From: an uncultured Blautia sp. | GTDB lineage: Bacteria; Bacillota; Clostridia; Lachnospirales; Lachnospiraceae | Assembly: GCA_900547615.1 (NCBI GenBank) | Contig: URHH01000039.1 | Span: 1 to 19,176 of the forward strand | Direction of reading: 5' to 3' | Length of the DNA: 19,176 nucleotides | Shown here: positions 7,086 to 15,114 of the stretch, piece after piece | Layout: each line of letters starts with the position of its first letter | Numbering within the stretch: position 1 is the stretch's first letter | The notes under the pieces: model-generated | Told to the model about the DNA's origin: nothing | Databases searched by the model: none | What the model saw: the letters and a program-made list of their open reading frames with translations, nothing else | Program-made: the position numbers and the translations under genes

Positions 7086-8228
7086 ATGAAATTTTTTCAT
7101 TTATCCGATTTACATATTGGAAAGCAGCTTCATTTGTATTCTCTGAAGGAAGAGCAGAGAGCTGTTTTAAATGAAATTATACAGTATGCAGAAAAAGAAA
7201 AACCGCAGGCCATTGTCATTGCAGGGGACGTATACGACAAAAGTGTTCCTTCTGCTGAGGCAGTGGCTGTTTTTGATGAGTTTATCAGAAAATTATCAGA
7301 ACTTTCTCTTAAAATACTTGTGATCAGCGGAAACCACGATTCGCCGGAACGTCTGGAATTTGCAGGAAGCCTTCTGGAAAAACAGGGGCTTTACATTGCA
7401 GGACTGCCGCCTGTAAACGAAAGCGACCACATAAAAAAAGTTGTCTTGCGCGATGAAGAGGGGGAGGTATGTTTCTGGCTCCTTCCCTTTTTAAAGCCGT
7501 CTTATGTGAGAGGAATTTTTCCGGAAAAAGAGAACCTTTCTTATACGGAGGCTGTAAAAATGCTTCTGGAAAGGGAGGAGATGGATTCGTCTGTGCGAAA
7601 CGTGCTTGTGACGCATCAGTTTTTTACTGCTTCCGGAAAAGAGCCTTTGCGGAGCGATTCCGAGACGATGTATGTGGGCGGAGCAGGAAATGTGGACATT
7701 TCAGCAGTACAGAACTTTGATTACGTGGCAATGGGACATATCCACAAGGCGCAGTCTGTAGGGGAAGAGCGTTTCCGGTACTGCGGAACGCCGTTAAAAT
7801 ACTCAGCAGGAGAGAGTAAAGATACGAAAACTCTCACATCAGTTACACTTGGAAAAAAGGGAGAATCTTTAAAGATAGAAGAGCTTCCGCTTCACCCCAT
7901 ACGGGACGTACAGCAGTTAAAAGGCAGGTTTGAGGAGCTTATGAGTCTTGGTACAGAGGATTACGTGAGCCTGACCCTTACAGATGAGAAGATGCCGTAT
8001 CAGCCGAGAGAACAGCTGGAAAAAGTATTTCCCAATATTCTGGAGTTAAAGGTGGAAAATACGAGAACAAAGAGGGAACTGTCCGGATTTTTAAAAGAAG
8101 CAGTGCAGGCGGAGCCCTGTGTGCTTTTTGAGAATTTTTATGAGGAAATACACGGCATTTCCATGACGGAGGAAGAAAAGAAGCTTGTAGGTGAGATTCT
8201 GGAAAAGGTACAGGAGGACAGAGTATGA
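7086..8228 (+). CDS. sbcD: Exonuclease subunit SbcD (Mre11-type nuclease)
   Basis: Nuclease half of the SbcCD complex, which cleaves DNA hairpins and protein-blocked DNA ends during replication and repair. ATG 7086 follows AAGGAGG (7073-7079); 380 residues, as usual. Metallophosphoesterase motifs are in order: SDLHIG (Asp8, His10), GDVYD (47-51), GNHD (82-85), THQFF and MGHIHKAQ. The C-terminal part carries the capping/SbcC-binding region. The stop overlaps the sbcC start as ATGA (8225-8228), so the two are translationally coupled. No promoter of its own is obvious; read-through from smpB is likely. Confidence 0.96.
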   Translation: MKFFHLSDLHIGKQLHLYSLKEEQRAVLNEIIQYAEKEKPQAIVIAGDVYDKSVPSAEAVAVFDEFIRKLSELSLKILVISGNHDSPERLEFAGSLLEKQGLYIAGLPPVNESDHIKKVVLRDEEGEVCFWLLPFLKPSYVRGIFPEKENLSYTEAVKMLLEREEMDSSVRNVLVTHQFFTASGKEPLRSDSETMYVGGAGNVDISAVQNFDYVAMGHIHKAQSVGEERFRYCGTPLKYSAGESKDTKTLTSVTLGKKGESLKIEELPLHPIRDVQQLKGRFEELMSLGTEDYVSLTLTDEKMPYQPREQLEKVFPNILELKVENTRTKRELSGFLKEAVQAEPCVLFENFYEEIHGISMTEEEKKLVGEILEKVQEDRV

Positions 8229-10690
8229 GACCAGTGAGACTTGTCATGTCTGCTTTTGGTTCTTATGCGGGAGAAGAAATCCTTGATTTTGGAAAAATGG
8301 ATCGGGGGATTTTTCTTGTGACAGGGGATACGGGAGCAGGGAAAACAACAATTTTTGACGCCATCGTATATGCCCTTTACGACAGGACAAGCGGAGGCGT
8401 ACGGGACGGAAATATGATGCGCAGCGCCTATGCGGATCTTCGCACTCCTACTTTTGTAGATTTTACTTTTTCCTGCAGAGGAGAAGAGTATCGGATTGTG
8501 CGAAATCCGGATTATGAAAGGGAGAGCCTTCGAAAAGATAAAGAAGGAAATCCAAAGAAAACCCAGGAAAAGGCATCTGTGGAGCTGTTCCTTCCGGACG
8601 GCACAGTTTTTCGTGGAAATAAAAAAGATACAAATACAAAAATCCAGGAAATCACAGGTCTGGACGCACGGCAGTTTATGCAGGTGGCAATGATCGCCCA
8701 GGGAGATTTTTTAAAACTGCTTCATGCAAAATCGGAGGAGAGAAAAGAAATATTTTCAAGAATTTTCGACACGGGAATTTACGGAGATTTTCAGGAGGAA
8801 CTGCGGCGACGGGAGAAGAAAAGCTATATCTTTTTAAAGGAAAAAGAGCAGGCGGTAAAAGAGCAGATGATCCGGATCCTTATTTTTGAGGGCTGGGAGC
8901 AGGAAGACGAACTGAAATCTGCTGTAGAAAAAGAAGATGTGGAACAGGTTCTCGTTCTTCTTGCCGGGCTTTTAAAAGAAGATAAAAAAAGAGAGGCAGA
9001 AACATTTGAGAAACTGGAAAAAACAAGAAGCAGCCAGGAACAGTGGGAGAAACGAAAAGAACTGGCAGGCAGCATTTTGGAAGTGAGAGAGAGGATTCAG
9101 AAATATAAGAAATGGCTTTCGGAAAATCTTCCGTCAGAGCAGTTTTTAAAAGATGAGGCAGAGCGCTTTGAAAGAGAGGAAAAAGAAAAAACAGGAGCGC
9201 TTCAGGCTCTGGAAAACAATATACAGAAAGAAAAGGAAGCTTTTGCACAGGAGGAGGAAAAGCGCCTGCTCCGCCTTCAGGAAATCGAAGGGCTGAAAAC
9301 CATGTGGGCAAAAACCATCGAAACAATGAAGGAAAACCGGATTTTGGGAGAAAGATGGGAGCAGTCAAACAGAAATTACAAAGAAAAAGTGCAGCTTTAT
9401 GAGGAGCTTTACGAGGCTTTTTTCAGAGAACAGGCAGGAATCCTGGCAGGAAAATTAAAAGAGGGAGAGCCGTGTCCCGTATGCGGCAGCAGATGCCACC
9501 CCGATAAGGCGAAGACTTCGCAGAAAGCCCCGGAACAGAACCAGGTACAAAGAGCGAAGGCGCTCAGGGAGCAGGCGGAAAAAGAGAGAGAGAACGCCCA
9601 AAAACTTTTTCAGGAAAGCGCCCAGAAATATAAAGAAAGTCTTGGAAGACTCAGACAGGAAGGGAGCCGTCTGTTTGGAGAGGGATTTCAACCGGGAGAA
9701 GAAACGTGGAGAAAACAGGCGTCTTCTGCTATGGACGAGGCAAAAAATCAGGTAAAAACTTTAAGGCAGGAATATGCGGACAGAAGAAGAGCCGGGGAAG
9801 AAAAGATAAGGGCTCTTACGAAAGAATGCAGTCAGTGCAGCGATAAGCTAAAAGAAGCAAGAAAGAAACTGGAGCTTTTTATCAGAAAAGCGGAGCAGAT
9901 ACAGGGAGAATTAAAAGCAGGGATTCAGCAGGAGAGAATCCTTCTGGAAAAATGGGAAAGTCAGGAAGAATCACCGGAAAATATGATCGCGGTGTCAGAA
10001 AGAGAACTGGAGCGTCTGAAAACGGAGAGAAGGATTCTGGAAGCACGATGGCAGGAAGTTTCAGGGGAGAGAATCTCAAATGAGCGGACAGAGCAGGTAT
10101 TAAAAACATACGAAAAAGAGTATGGGGCATTAAAGAAGAATTATGAAATAATCCATCATTTAAGTCAGACTGCCTGCGGATCGCTTGCGGGAACTGCCAA
10201 AATTGATTTTGAGTCCTATATTCAGAGACAGTATTTTCAGAAGATCATTGCAAGAGCAAACCAGAGACTGATTCAGATGACGGCAGGACAGTTTATTTTA
10301 AAATGCAGAAATCTGGAAAATCTGGGAAACAGAGGAAAGGTTGGTCTTGATCTGAATGTATACAGTCTTGTGACAGAAAGCGAGCGCGATGTAAAAACGC
10401 TTTCCGGAGGAGAGTCTTTTATGGCTGCTCTTGCTATGGCGCTGGGTCTTGCAGATACGATAGGAGACAGTGCCGGTGCAGTGCGTCTTGACACGCTTTT
10501 TATAGACGAGGGATTTGGTTCTCTTGATGAAAATTCCAGAGAGCAGGCAATCCGCGTTCTTTATGATCTGGCAGGAGAAAACCGCCTGATCGGGATTATT
10601 TCCCATGTGACAGAATTAAAGGAGCAGATCGAGCCAAAGATCATTGTGAAAAAAACAAAGAAAGGAAGCCGGCTTTCATGGCTTTTATAG
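8225..10690 (+). CDS. sbcC: Exonuclease subunit SbcC (Rad50-type SMC ATPase)
   Basis: ATPase and DNA-tethering half of SbcCD. Walker A is GDTGAGKTT at 34-42. The Q-loop region is MIAQGDFLKLLHAKSEER. The long coiled-coil arms are very rich in Glu and Lys. The zinc hook CPVC is at 417-420 (nt 9473-9484), almost exactly mid-protein. The ABC signature is LSGGESFMAALAMALGLAD, and Walker B with the D-loop is LFIDEGFGSLDENS near the C terminus. The protein has 821 residues, somewhat shorter than many SbcC proteins (about 1000), so the coiled-coil arms are short; the ATPase halves and the hook are complete, so it should be functional. The start overlaps sbcD by 4 nt. Confidence 0.96.
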   Translation: MRPVRLVMSAFGSYAGEEILDFGKMDRGIFLVTGDTGAGKTTIFDAIVYALYDRTSGGVRDGNMMRSAYADLRTPTFVDFTFSCRGEEYRIVRNPDYERESLRKDKEGNPKKTQEKASVELFLPDGTVFRGNKKDTNTKIQEITGLDARQFMQVAMIAQGDFLKLLHAKSEERKEIFSRIFDTGIYGDFQEELRRREKKSYIFLKEKEQAVKEQMIRILIFEGWEQEDELKSAVEKEDVEQVLVLLAGLLKEDKKREAETFEKLEKTRSSQEQWEKRKELAGSILEVRERIQKYKKWLSENLPSEQFLKDEAERFEREEKEKTGALQALENNIQKEKEAFAQEEEKRLLRLQEIEGLKTMWAKTIETMKENRILGERWEQSNRNYKEKVQLYEELYEAFFREQAGILAGKLKEGEPCPVCGSRCHPDKAKTSQKAPEQNQVQRAKALREQAEKERENAQKLFQESAQKYKESLGRLRQEGSRLFGEGFQPGEETWRKQASSAMDEAKNQVKTLRQEYADRRRAGEEKIRALTKECSQCSDKLKEARKKLELFIRKAEQIQGELKAGIQQERILLEKWESQEESPENMIAVSERELERLKTERRILEARWQEVSGERISNERTEQVLKTYEKEYGALKKNYEIIHHLSQTACGSLAGTAKIDFESYIQRQYFQKIIARANQRLIQMTAGQFILKCRNLENLGNRGKVGLDLNVYSLVTESERDVKTLSGGESFMAALAMALGLADTIGDSAGAVRLDTLFIDEGFGSLDENSREQAIRVLYDLAGENRLIGIISHVTELKEQIEPKIIVKKTKKGSRLSWLL

Positions 10691-10698
10691 GGAGACAA

Positions 10699-11178
10699 AT
10701 GGATAGAAAAATGCTTTGTGTGGAAGATTCCAGAACGGAACAGGTTCATCTTGTGATGCAGCCCCACTTAAATGCTGGGGGACGACTTTTCGGAGGAATG
10801 CTGATGCAGTGGATTGACGAGGTGGCAAGCGTAGTTGCCATGCGTCATGCAGGGACAAAGAGGGTGACAACAGCGTCAATCGATAATCTGCAGTTTAAGC
10901 AGCCCACGCATGAGGGGGAACTCCTTGTGCTTGTGGGGTATATCACATATGTGGGAAACACTTCGATGGAGGTGGAAGTGGACACGTATGTGGAGCATTC
11001 CGACGGGCTTTGTTATTCTGTAAACAGGGCGTTTCTCGTGATGGTGGCAATGGACGAAGAAGAGCGGCCTTTGCAGGTTCCGGGACTGCTTGTAAAAACA
11101 GAGGCGGAAAAGGCAAGATATGAGGCGGGACTTCAGAGAAGAGAAATGCGCAGAAAGCGGCAAAAAAATGGGTTTTAA
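10699..11178 (+). CDS. Acyl-CoA thioesterase, hotdog fold
   Basis: Hydrolyses acyl-CoA thioesters; the exact substrate cannot be read from sequence. The single hotdog domain shows GGRLFGGMLMQWIDEVA, the conserved helix with the catalytic acidic residue, then TASIDNLQF and GNTSMEVEVDTYVE, as in YkhA/YciA-type thioesterases. ATG 10699 is preferred (AGGGAG at 10689-10694, family-like start MDRKMLCVEDSRTEQVHL), giving 159 residues. ATG 10678, inside the end of sbcC with AGGAAG upstream, is an alternative that adds seven residues. The basic C-terminal tail (RREMRRKRQK) is probably disordered. It is likely co-transcribed with sbcDC. Confidence 0.88.
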   Translation: MDRKMLCVEDSRTEQVHLVMQPHLNAGGRLFGGMLMQWIDEVASVVAMRHAGTKRVTTASIDNLQFKQPTHEGELLVLVGYITYVGNTSMEVEVDTYVEHSDGLCYSVNRAFLVMVAMDEEERPLQVPGLLVKTEAEKARYEAGLQRREMRRKRQKNGF

Positions 11179-11181
11179 TGA

Positions 11182-11210
11182 TTGAAAAAAGTACAGAAAA
11201 TTTGTATAAT
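11182..11210 (+). promoter_or_regulatory. Sigma-A promoter of the cytidylate-kinase-like gene
   Basis: TTGAAA (11182-11187), a 17-nt spacer, then perfect TATAAT (11205-11210). The start is expected near 11217, about 47 nt before the chosen ATG. Confidence 0.85.
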
Positions 11211-11263
11211 ATACATTAATAATTGAAAAACGTATGATAAATCCGATGAAAGGGGCGATGTAC

Positions 11264-11866
11264 ATGAAAATTGTGACTATCAACCGGGAATATGGAAGCG
11301 GCGGGCGAAGAGTTGCGTTTATGCTTTCTGAGAAGCTGGGGATTTCCTGCTATGACAGTAATCTTCTTATGGCAGCAGGGGAGCGCTACGGAATTAATCC
11401 GGATTTTCCGGAAGGATTTGATGAGCAGAAAAGCATCAGCCTTCTTTATGGGATTTCACTGATTGCGAACAACTGGGCAGATGAGGACAGGATCATGCTG
11501 CCGTACAGAGTCTATCAGGCACAGGTGGAAGCAATCCGCCGTCTGGAAAAAGAGGCGCCCTGTATTTTTGTGGGGTGCTGTGCCAATGAAGTATTAAAAG
11601 ATGAAGAAAATGTTTTAAGAGTATTTATTTATGCTTCCGATATGGAAGAACGCATTGAACGGATCAGCAGGATAGAAGGAATTTCCAGAGAAGAGGCAGC
11701 GGAACATATTGCGAGGACAGACCGACAGAGACGTGATGATTATTACTTTCACACAGGACAGGAGTGGGATAAAAAAGAAAATTATGATATTTGCCTGAAT
11801 ACTTCCACGCTTGGAATGGAAGGCTGTGTGAATATTATTGCAGCTCTTGCAAAAAAGACGTCTTAG
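11264..11866 (+). CDS. Cytidylate kinase-like family protein
   Basis: Member of the Cytidylate_kin2 (PF13189-type) P-loop family, recognised by the N-terminal VTINREYGSGGRRVAFMLSE, the helix YRVYQAQVEAIRRL, the core strand APCIFVGCCAN and the lid-like RISRIEGISREEAAEHIARTDRQRRDDYY. This family is distinct from CMP kinase (cmk); the substrate of most members is unknown. ATG 11264 was chosen for AGGGG at 11251-11255 with 8-nt spacing, giving 200 residues; the in-frame ATG at 11234 has no good ribosome site. The P-loop is GSGGRR, without the classical GK[ST], as in many relatives. It has its own strong promoter, and another precedes the next gene, so it is probably monocistronic. Confidence 0.85.
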   Translation: MKIVTINREYGSGGRRVAFMLSEKLGISCYDSNLLMAAGERYGINPDFPEGFDEQKSISLLYGISLIANNWADEDRIMLPYRVYQAQVEAIRRLEKEAPCIFVGCCANEVLKDEENVLRVFIYASDMEERIERISRIEGISREEAAEHIARTDRQRRDDYYFHTGQEWDKKENYDICLNTSTLGMEGCVNIIAALAKKTS

Positions 11867-11909
11867 AAGACGATAGTGTAAAAAATCTATGAAATTCGTC
11901 TGCCTTTGG

Positions 11910-11938
11910 TTGACAAGAATGGCATACTCTGTAATAAT
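11910..11938 (+). promoter_or_regulatory. Sigma-A promoter of the lipoprotein gene
   Basis: Consensus TTGACA (11910-11915) followed after 17 nt by AATAAT (11933-11938), or after 16 nt by TAATAA. A start near 11945 leaves a ~45-nt leader before ATG 11990. Confidence 0.7.
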
Positions 11939-11989
11939 GAACAGGATAAAAGAGAAATTGAAGATGCCATTTTATAGGAGGCGTTATAA

Positions 11990-12970
11990 ATGAAAAAAAG
12001 ATATTTGATGCTTGTGGGGCTTCTGGCTGCGGCTGTTCTGGCAGCAGGCTGCGGAAAGAAAAAAGAGGAACCGGTAAAGACGTCGGAGGTAACTGCGACT
12101 CCAACGCCGGCAGCAGACAGCAGTCTTGTAGATATGCAGAAAACAGAAGATGAAAATGCAAAGATAAAAAATGTAATAGGAACAAAGACGGCAGCTTCCG
12201 GAAGTCTTGTTCTGATCAACAACATGGGAGATGAGATTTCTTCCATATATATCCGCCCAAATGTGCCGGAAGAAGAGGCGTATGATGAGGATGAAGAGGA
12301 TTCCTGGGGAGATGAACTTGTACAGGGAAAATTCACTCTGAAAAACGGAGACAAAGCTCTTTACTATTATGAGAAAAATCAGAAGGATGAGGACGGAAAT
12401 ACAGTTACTTCCTTTGATATTCGGATTTCTTTTACAGATGAAGAGAAAAATGAATGCTTTTTCCGTGATCTTCCTCTTTCTTCTATCAAACAGATCACGC
12501 TCTGCATGGACGGAAGCGGGGAGGACGGCATTCCTTATGCAAAATATCTCACAGCAACGGGAACAAAGCCTGTATCTACTTTAAAAGATGTAAAGGAGCG
12601 TCTTGGAATAGACGGAGAGGATTCCGAAGAAGATGAGGAAACAGAGGATGAGACAACTCCAACACCAGATCCAACAGAGGCACCGGAAGTGACGGATACA
12701 CCGGAGGAGCCTACCGATACTCCGGAACCGACCGCAGCTCCGGAACCGGAAGAACCGGAAGAGCCTGCACCGGATCCGGGAGCAGAGGAGGCATCCAAAT
12801 ATATCGGACAGTCTCTTAATACTCTGATCAGCGCAATGGGCAGTCCGGCAAGCAGTGATTACGAGGAAGACCCGGGAACAGGAACAACAGGGTATCATCA
12901 CTACGATACCTTTACAGTTTCTACTACAGTTGATGAAAATGGTAATGAAATTGTAGCTGCAATATGGTAA
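11990..12970 (+). CDS. Acidic Pro/Thr-rich lipoprotein, function unknown
   Basis: A 326-residue exported lipoprotein. ATG 11990 follows a GGAGG ribosome site. The signal peptide is MKKRYLMLVGLLAAAVLAAGC with lipobox LAAGC, so Cys21 is the predicted lipidated residue. A short Thr/Pro linker is followed by a first globular part (about 63-205; GSLVLINNMGDEISSIYIRP, then beta-rich sequence with FDIRISF and ITLCMDGSG). A low-complexity stretch of Asp/Glu and TPEP-like repeats follows (about 208-262), looking like a cell-wall-spanning stalk. Last is a ~60-residue C-terminal domain with YIGQSLNTLISAMGSP and a YHHYDTFTVSTTVDENG end. No enzyme motif is seen. I do not recognise a named family; similar stalked lipoproteins are common in Lachnospiraceae. 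Its own promoter precedes it. Confidence 0.85.
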   Translation: MKKRYLMLVGLLAAAVLAAGCGKKKEEPVKTSEVTATPTPAADSSLVDMQKTEDENAKIKNVIGTKTAASGSLVLINNMGDEISSIYIRPNVPEEEAYDEDEEDSWGDELVQGKFTLKNGDKALYYYEKNQKDEDGNTVTSFDIRISFTDEEKNECFFRDLPLSSIKQITLCMDGSGEDGIPYAKYLTATGTKPVSTLKDVKERLGIDGEDSEEDEETEDETTPTPDPTEAPEVTDTPEEPTDTPEPTAAPEPEEPEEPAPDPGAEEASKYIGQSLNTLISAMGSPASSDYEEDPGTGTTGYHHYDTFTVSTTVDENGNEIVAAIW

Positions 12971-12973
12971 AAT
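12965..12973 (+). promoter_or_regulatory. Possible extended -10 promoter for pyrH
   Basis: TGGTAAAAT overlaps the lipoprotein stop codon and repeats the core of the secG promoter (TATGGTAAAATA). The -35 position holds only ATGAAA (12945-12950, 4 of 6). The start would be near 12980, about 38 nt before pyrH. Confidence 0.4.
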
Positions 12974-13017
12974 AGAAGCAGCTTTAAAAGCACGAAAAAG
13001 AAACAGAGGTAAAAAAG

Positions 13018-13722
13018 ATGAAACGAGTATTATTAAAATTAAGCGGTGAGGCACTTGCCGGAGAAAAGAAAACCGGGTTTGATGAAGCGACAGTCATCGC
13101 AGTTTCCAGACAGATCCGTACCATTGTAGAGGAAGGTATGGAAGTGGGAATTGTAATTGGCGGCGGAAACTACTGGAGAGGCCGCACAAGCGAGACGATC
13201 AACAGAAATAAGGCAGATCAGATCGGAATGCTTGCTACAATTATGAACTGTATTTATGTTTCAGACATCTGCCGTTATCTCGGATTAAAAACAGAGATCT
13301 TTACCCCGTTTGTATGCGGAGGATTTACGACGCTTTATTCAAAAGACGCAGTGGAAGAAAGTTTTGCAGCAGGCAAGGTAGTGTTCTTTGCAGGCGGCAC
13401 AGGACACCCTTATTTTTCAACAGATACAGCTACAGTTCTCCGTGCTGTTGAGATCGAGGCAGAAGCAATCCTCCTTGCAAAAGCAGTGGACGGAATTTAT
13501 GACAGCGACCCGAAGGTAAATCCTGCCGCAGTAAAATATGATGAGATCTCCATTGAAGAAGTAGTAGAAAAGAAGCTGGCTGCGATGGATCTCACTGCAT
13601 CTATCATGTGTCTGGAACAGAAAATGCCGATGCTTGTATTCGGACTGGACGAAGAAAACAGTATTGTAAATGCAGTTCATGGGAAATTCTCCGGCACAAA
13701 AGTGACTGTGCAGGATAAATAA
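13018..13722 (+). CDS. pyrH: UMP kinase
   Basis: Phosphorylates UMP to UDP with ATP; bacterial enzymes are hexamers usually activated by GTP and inhibited by UTP. ATG 13018 follows an AGAGG ribosome site; 234 residues, typical. Amino-acid-kinase motifs are visible: VLLKLSGEAL at the N terminus, VIGGGNYWRG, FFAGGTGHPYFSTDTA (nucleotide/UMP binding) and KAVDGIYDSDPK. It heads the conserved pyrH-frr-uppS-cdsA-dxr-rseP cluster. In most Firmicutes rpsB and tsf precede it; here the lipoprotein gene ends 47 bp upstream instead. Confidence 0.97.
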   Translation: MKRVLLKLSGEALAGEKKTGFDEATVIAVSRQIRTIVEEGMEVGIVIGGGNYWRGRTSETINRNKADQIGMLATIMNCIYVSDICRYLGLKTEIFTPFVCGGFTTLYSKDAVEESFAAGKVVFFAGGTGHPYFSTDTATVLRAVEIEAEAILLAKAVDGIYDSDPKVNPAAVKYDEISIEEVVEKKLAAMDLTASIMCLEQKMPMLVFGLDEENSIVNAVHGKFSGTKVTVQDK

Positions 13723-13762
13723 AATTTAAAATAAGGAAAGAATGAAAGAGGGAGACAGAATA

Positions 13763-14314
13763 ATGGACGAAAGAATTCAGAAATATGAAGAAAAAATGAA
13801 AAAAACTCTGGTTGGATTTGAGGCAGAGCTTACTACAATCCGTGCAGGAAGAGCAAATCCGCATATTCTCGATAAACTTACAGTAGAATATTACGGAACT
13901 CCGACACCGCTTCAGCAGGTGGCAAACATTACAGTTCCGGAGGCTCGTATGATCCAGATCCAGCCGTGGGAAGCAAGCCTTATCAAAAGCATTGAAAAAG
14001 CGATTCTTGTTTCTGACCTGGGATTAAATCCAAGCAACGACGGAAAAGTAATCCGCCTTATTTTCCCGGAGCTTACAGAAGAGCGTCGTAAAGAGCTTGT
14101 AAAAGACGTTAAGAAAAAAGGTGAAGGTGCAAAAGTTGCAGTCCGCAATATCCGCCGCGATGCAAACGATGCTTTCAAAAAACTGGCAAAAGAAGATGTA
14201 TCTGAAGATGAGATCAAAGAGCTGGAAGAGAAGGTACAGAAGCTGACAGATAAATTTGTGAAAGATATTGATGCAGCAGTAGAGAATAAATCAAAAGAAA
14301 TTCTGACTGTATAA
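13763..14314 (+). CDS. frr: Ribosome recycling factor
   Basis: Splits post-termination ribosomes together with EF-G. ATG 13763 was chosen because GAGGGAG lies at 13748-13754 and the family begins MDERIQKYEEKM; an in-frame ATG at 13742 is before the ribosome site. It has 183 residues. It shows ELTTIRAGRANP at the hinge and the three-helix bundle sequence (LTEERRKELVKDVKKKGEGAKVAVRNIRRDAND). It lies 40 bp after pyrH in the same operon. Confidence 0.97.
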   Translation: MDERIQKYEEKMKKTLVGFEAELTTIRAGRANPHILDKLTVEYYGTPTPLQQVANITVPEARMIQIQPWEASLIKSIEKAILVSDLGLNPSNDGKVIRLIFPELTEERRKELVKDVKKKGEGAKVAVRNIRRDANDAFKKLAKEDVSEDEIKELEEKVQKLTDKFVKDIDAAVENKSKEILTV

Positions 14315-14324
14315 AAAAGAGTAA

Positions 14325-14356
14325 GAAAGAGAGCTTTCTTTTGGAAGCTCTCTTTC
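14325..14356. other. Perfect 12-bp hairpin between frr and uppS
   Basis: Inverted repeat GAAAGAGAGCTT / AAGCTCTCTTTC (14325-14336 with 14345-14356), extendable to 14 bp around a TTTT loop. No T-tract follows on the + strand (CCCTATG). It is more likely an attenuator, processing site or frr mRNA 3' protector than a full terminator. On the minus strand TTACTCTTTTTTAT follows, which would suit an antisense terminator. Confidence 0.6.
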
Positions 14357-14404
14357 CCTATGCCGGAATTTAAAACAGATACAGACAGAAACGGAGGAAG
14401 AGAA

Positions 14405-15112
14405 ATGAACGTACCGAATCATATTGCAATCATTCTCGACGGAAACGGGCGCTGGGCAAAAAAAAGGGGAATGCCAAGGAGTTACGGTCATGTGAAGGGC
14501 TGCGCCAATCTGGAAACCATATGTGATGATATGAAGGAGCTCGGCGTAAAATATCTTACGGTCTATGCTTTTTCCACAGAAAACTGGAAGCGATCCAGGG
14601 AAGAAGTGGAAGGTCTTATGAAGCTGTTCCGAAACTACCTGAAAAAATGCATCAAGATTGCGGAGCGAAATAAGATGCGCGTCCGGGTAATCGGGGACAT
14701 CACTGCTTTTGATAAAGACATTCAGGAACGGATCGCGTATCTTGAGGAATTTTCAAAAAAATATGACGAGCTTCATTTTCAGATCGCATTAAATTATGGA
14801 AGCCGCGATGAAATTACAAGAGGAATGCGCCGTCTTGCACAGGACGCTGCCGAAGGGAAAATAACCCCGGAAGAGGTAAATGAGGAGATGGTGGAGAGCT
14901 ATCTCGATACAGCGGGAATCCCGGATCCTGACCTTTTGATCCGCACAAGCGGAGAGCTTCGCCTTTCCAATTTTCTTTTATGGCAGCTTGCGTACACAGA
15001 ATTTTATTTTACGGACGTTGCCTGGCCGGATTTCAACAGGGAGGAATTAATCCGCGCCATTGAGAAATATAATGCAAGAGACAGAAGATACGGGGGAGTA
15101 AAGGAGGAATAG
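14405..15112 (+). CDS. uppS: Isoprenyl (undecaprenyl) diphosphate synthase
   Basis: Cis-prenyltransferase that builds the C55 carrier lipid for peptidoglycan and other wall polymers from farnesyl diphosphate and isopentenyl diphosphate. ATG 14405 follows GGAGG (14393-14397) and gives 235 residues; an in-frame ATG at 14360 adds a polar extension with no ribosome site. Motifs are HIAIILDGNGRWAK with catalytic Asp12, VYAFSTENWKR, and the C-terminal RTSGELRLSNFLLWQ and YTEFYFTDVAWPDF. It lies just ahead of cdsA (2-bp gap) and shares precursor supply with dxr further down. Confidence 0.96.
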   Translation: MNVPNHIAIILDGNGRWAKKRGMPRSYGHVKGCANLETICDDMKELGVKYLTVYAFSTENWKRSREEVEGLMKLFRNYLKKCIKIAERNKMRVRVIGDITAFDKDIQERIAYLEEFSKKYDELHFQIALNYGSRDEITRGMRRLAQDAAEGKITPEEVNEEMVESYLDTAGIPDPDLLIRTSGELRLSNFLLWQLAYTEFYFTDVAWPDFNREELIRAIEKYNARDRRYGGVKEE

Positions 15113-15114
15113 AG

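Noticed and set aside
7469..7720. Overlapping + strand frame in sbcD
   Set aside because: It lies in another frame of sbcD, without a ribosome site or recognisable domain.
12535..12798. Gly/Ser/Val-repeat minus-strand frame
   Set aside because: It is the reverse complement of the lipoprotein's TPEP-rich stalk; the repeats come from the coding strand.
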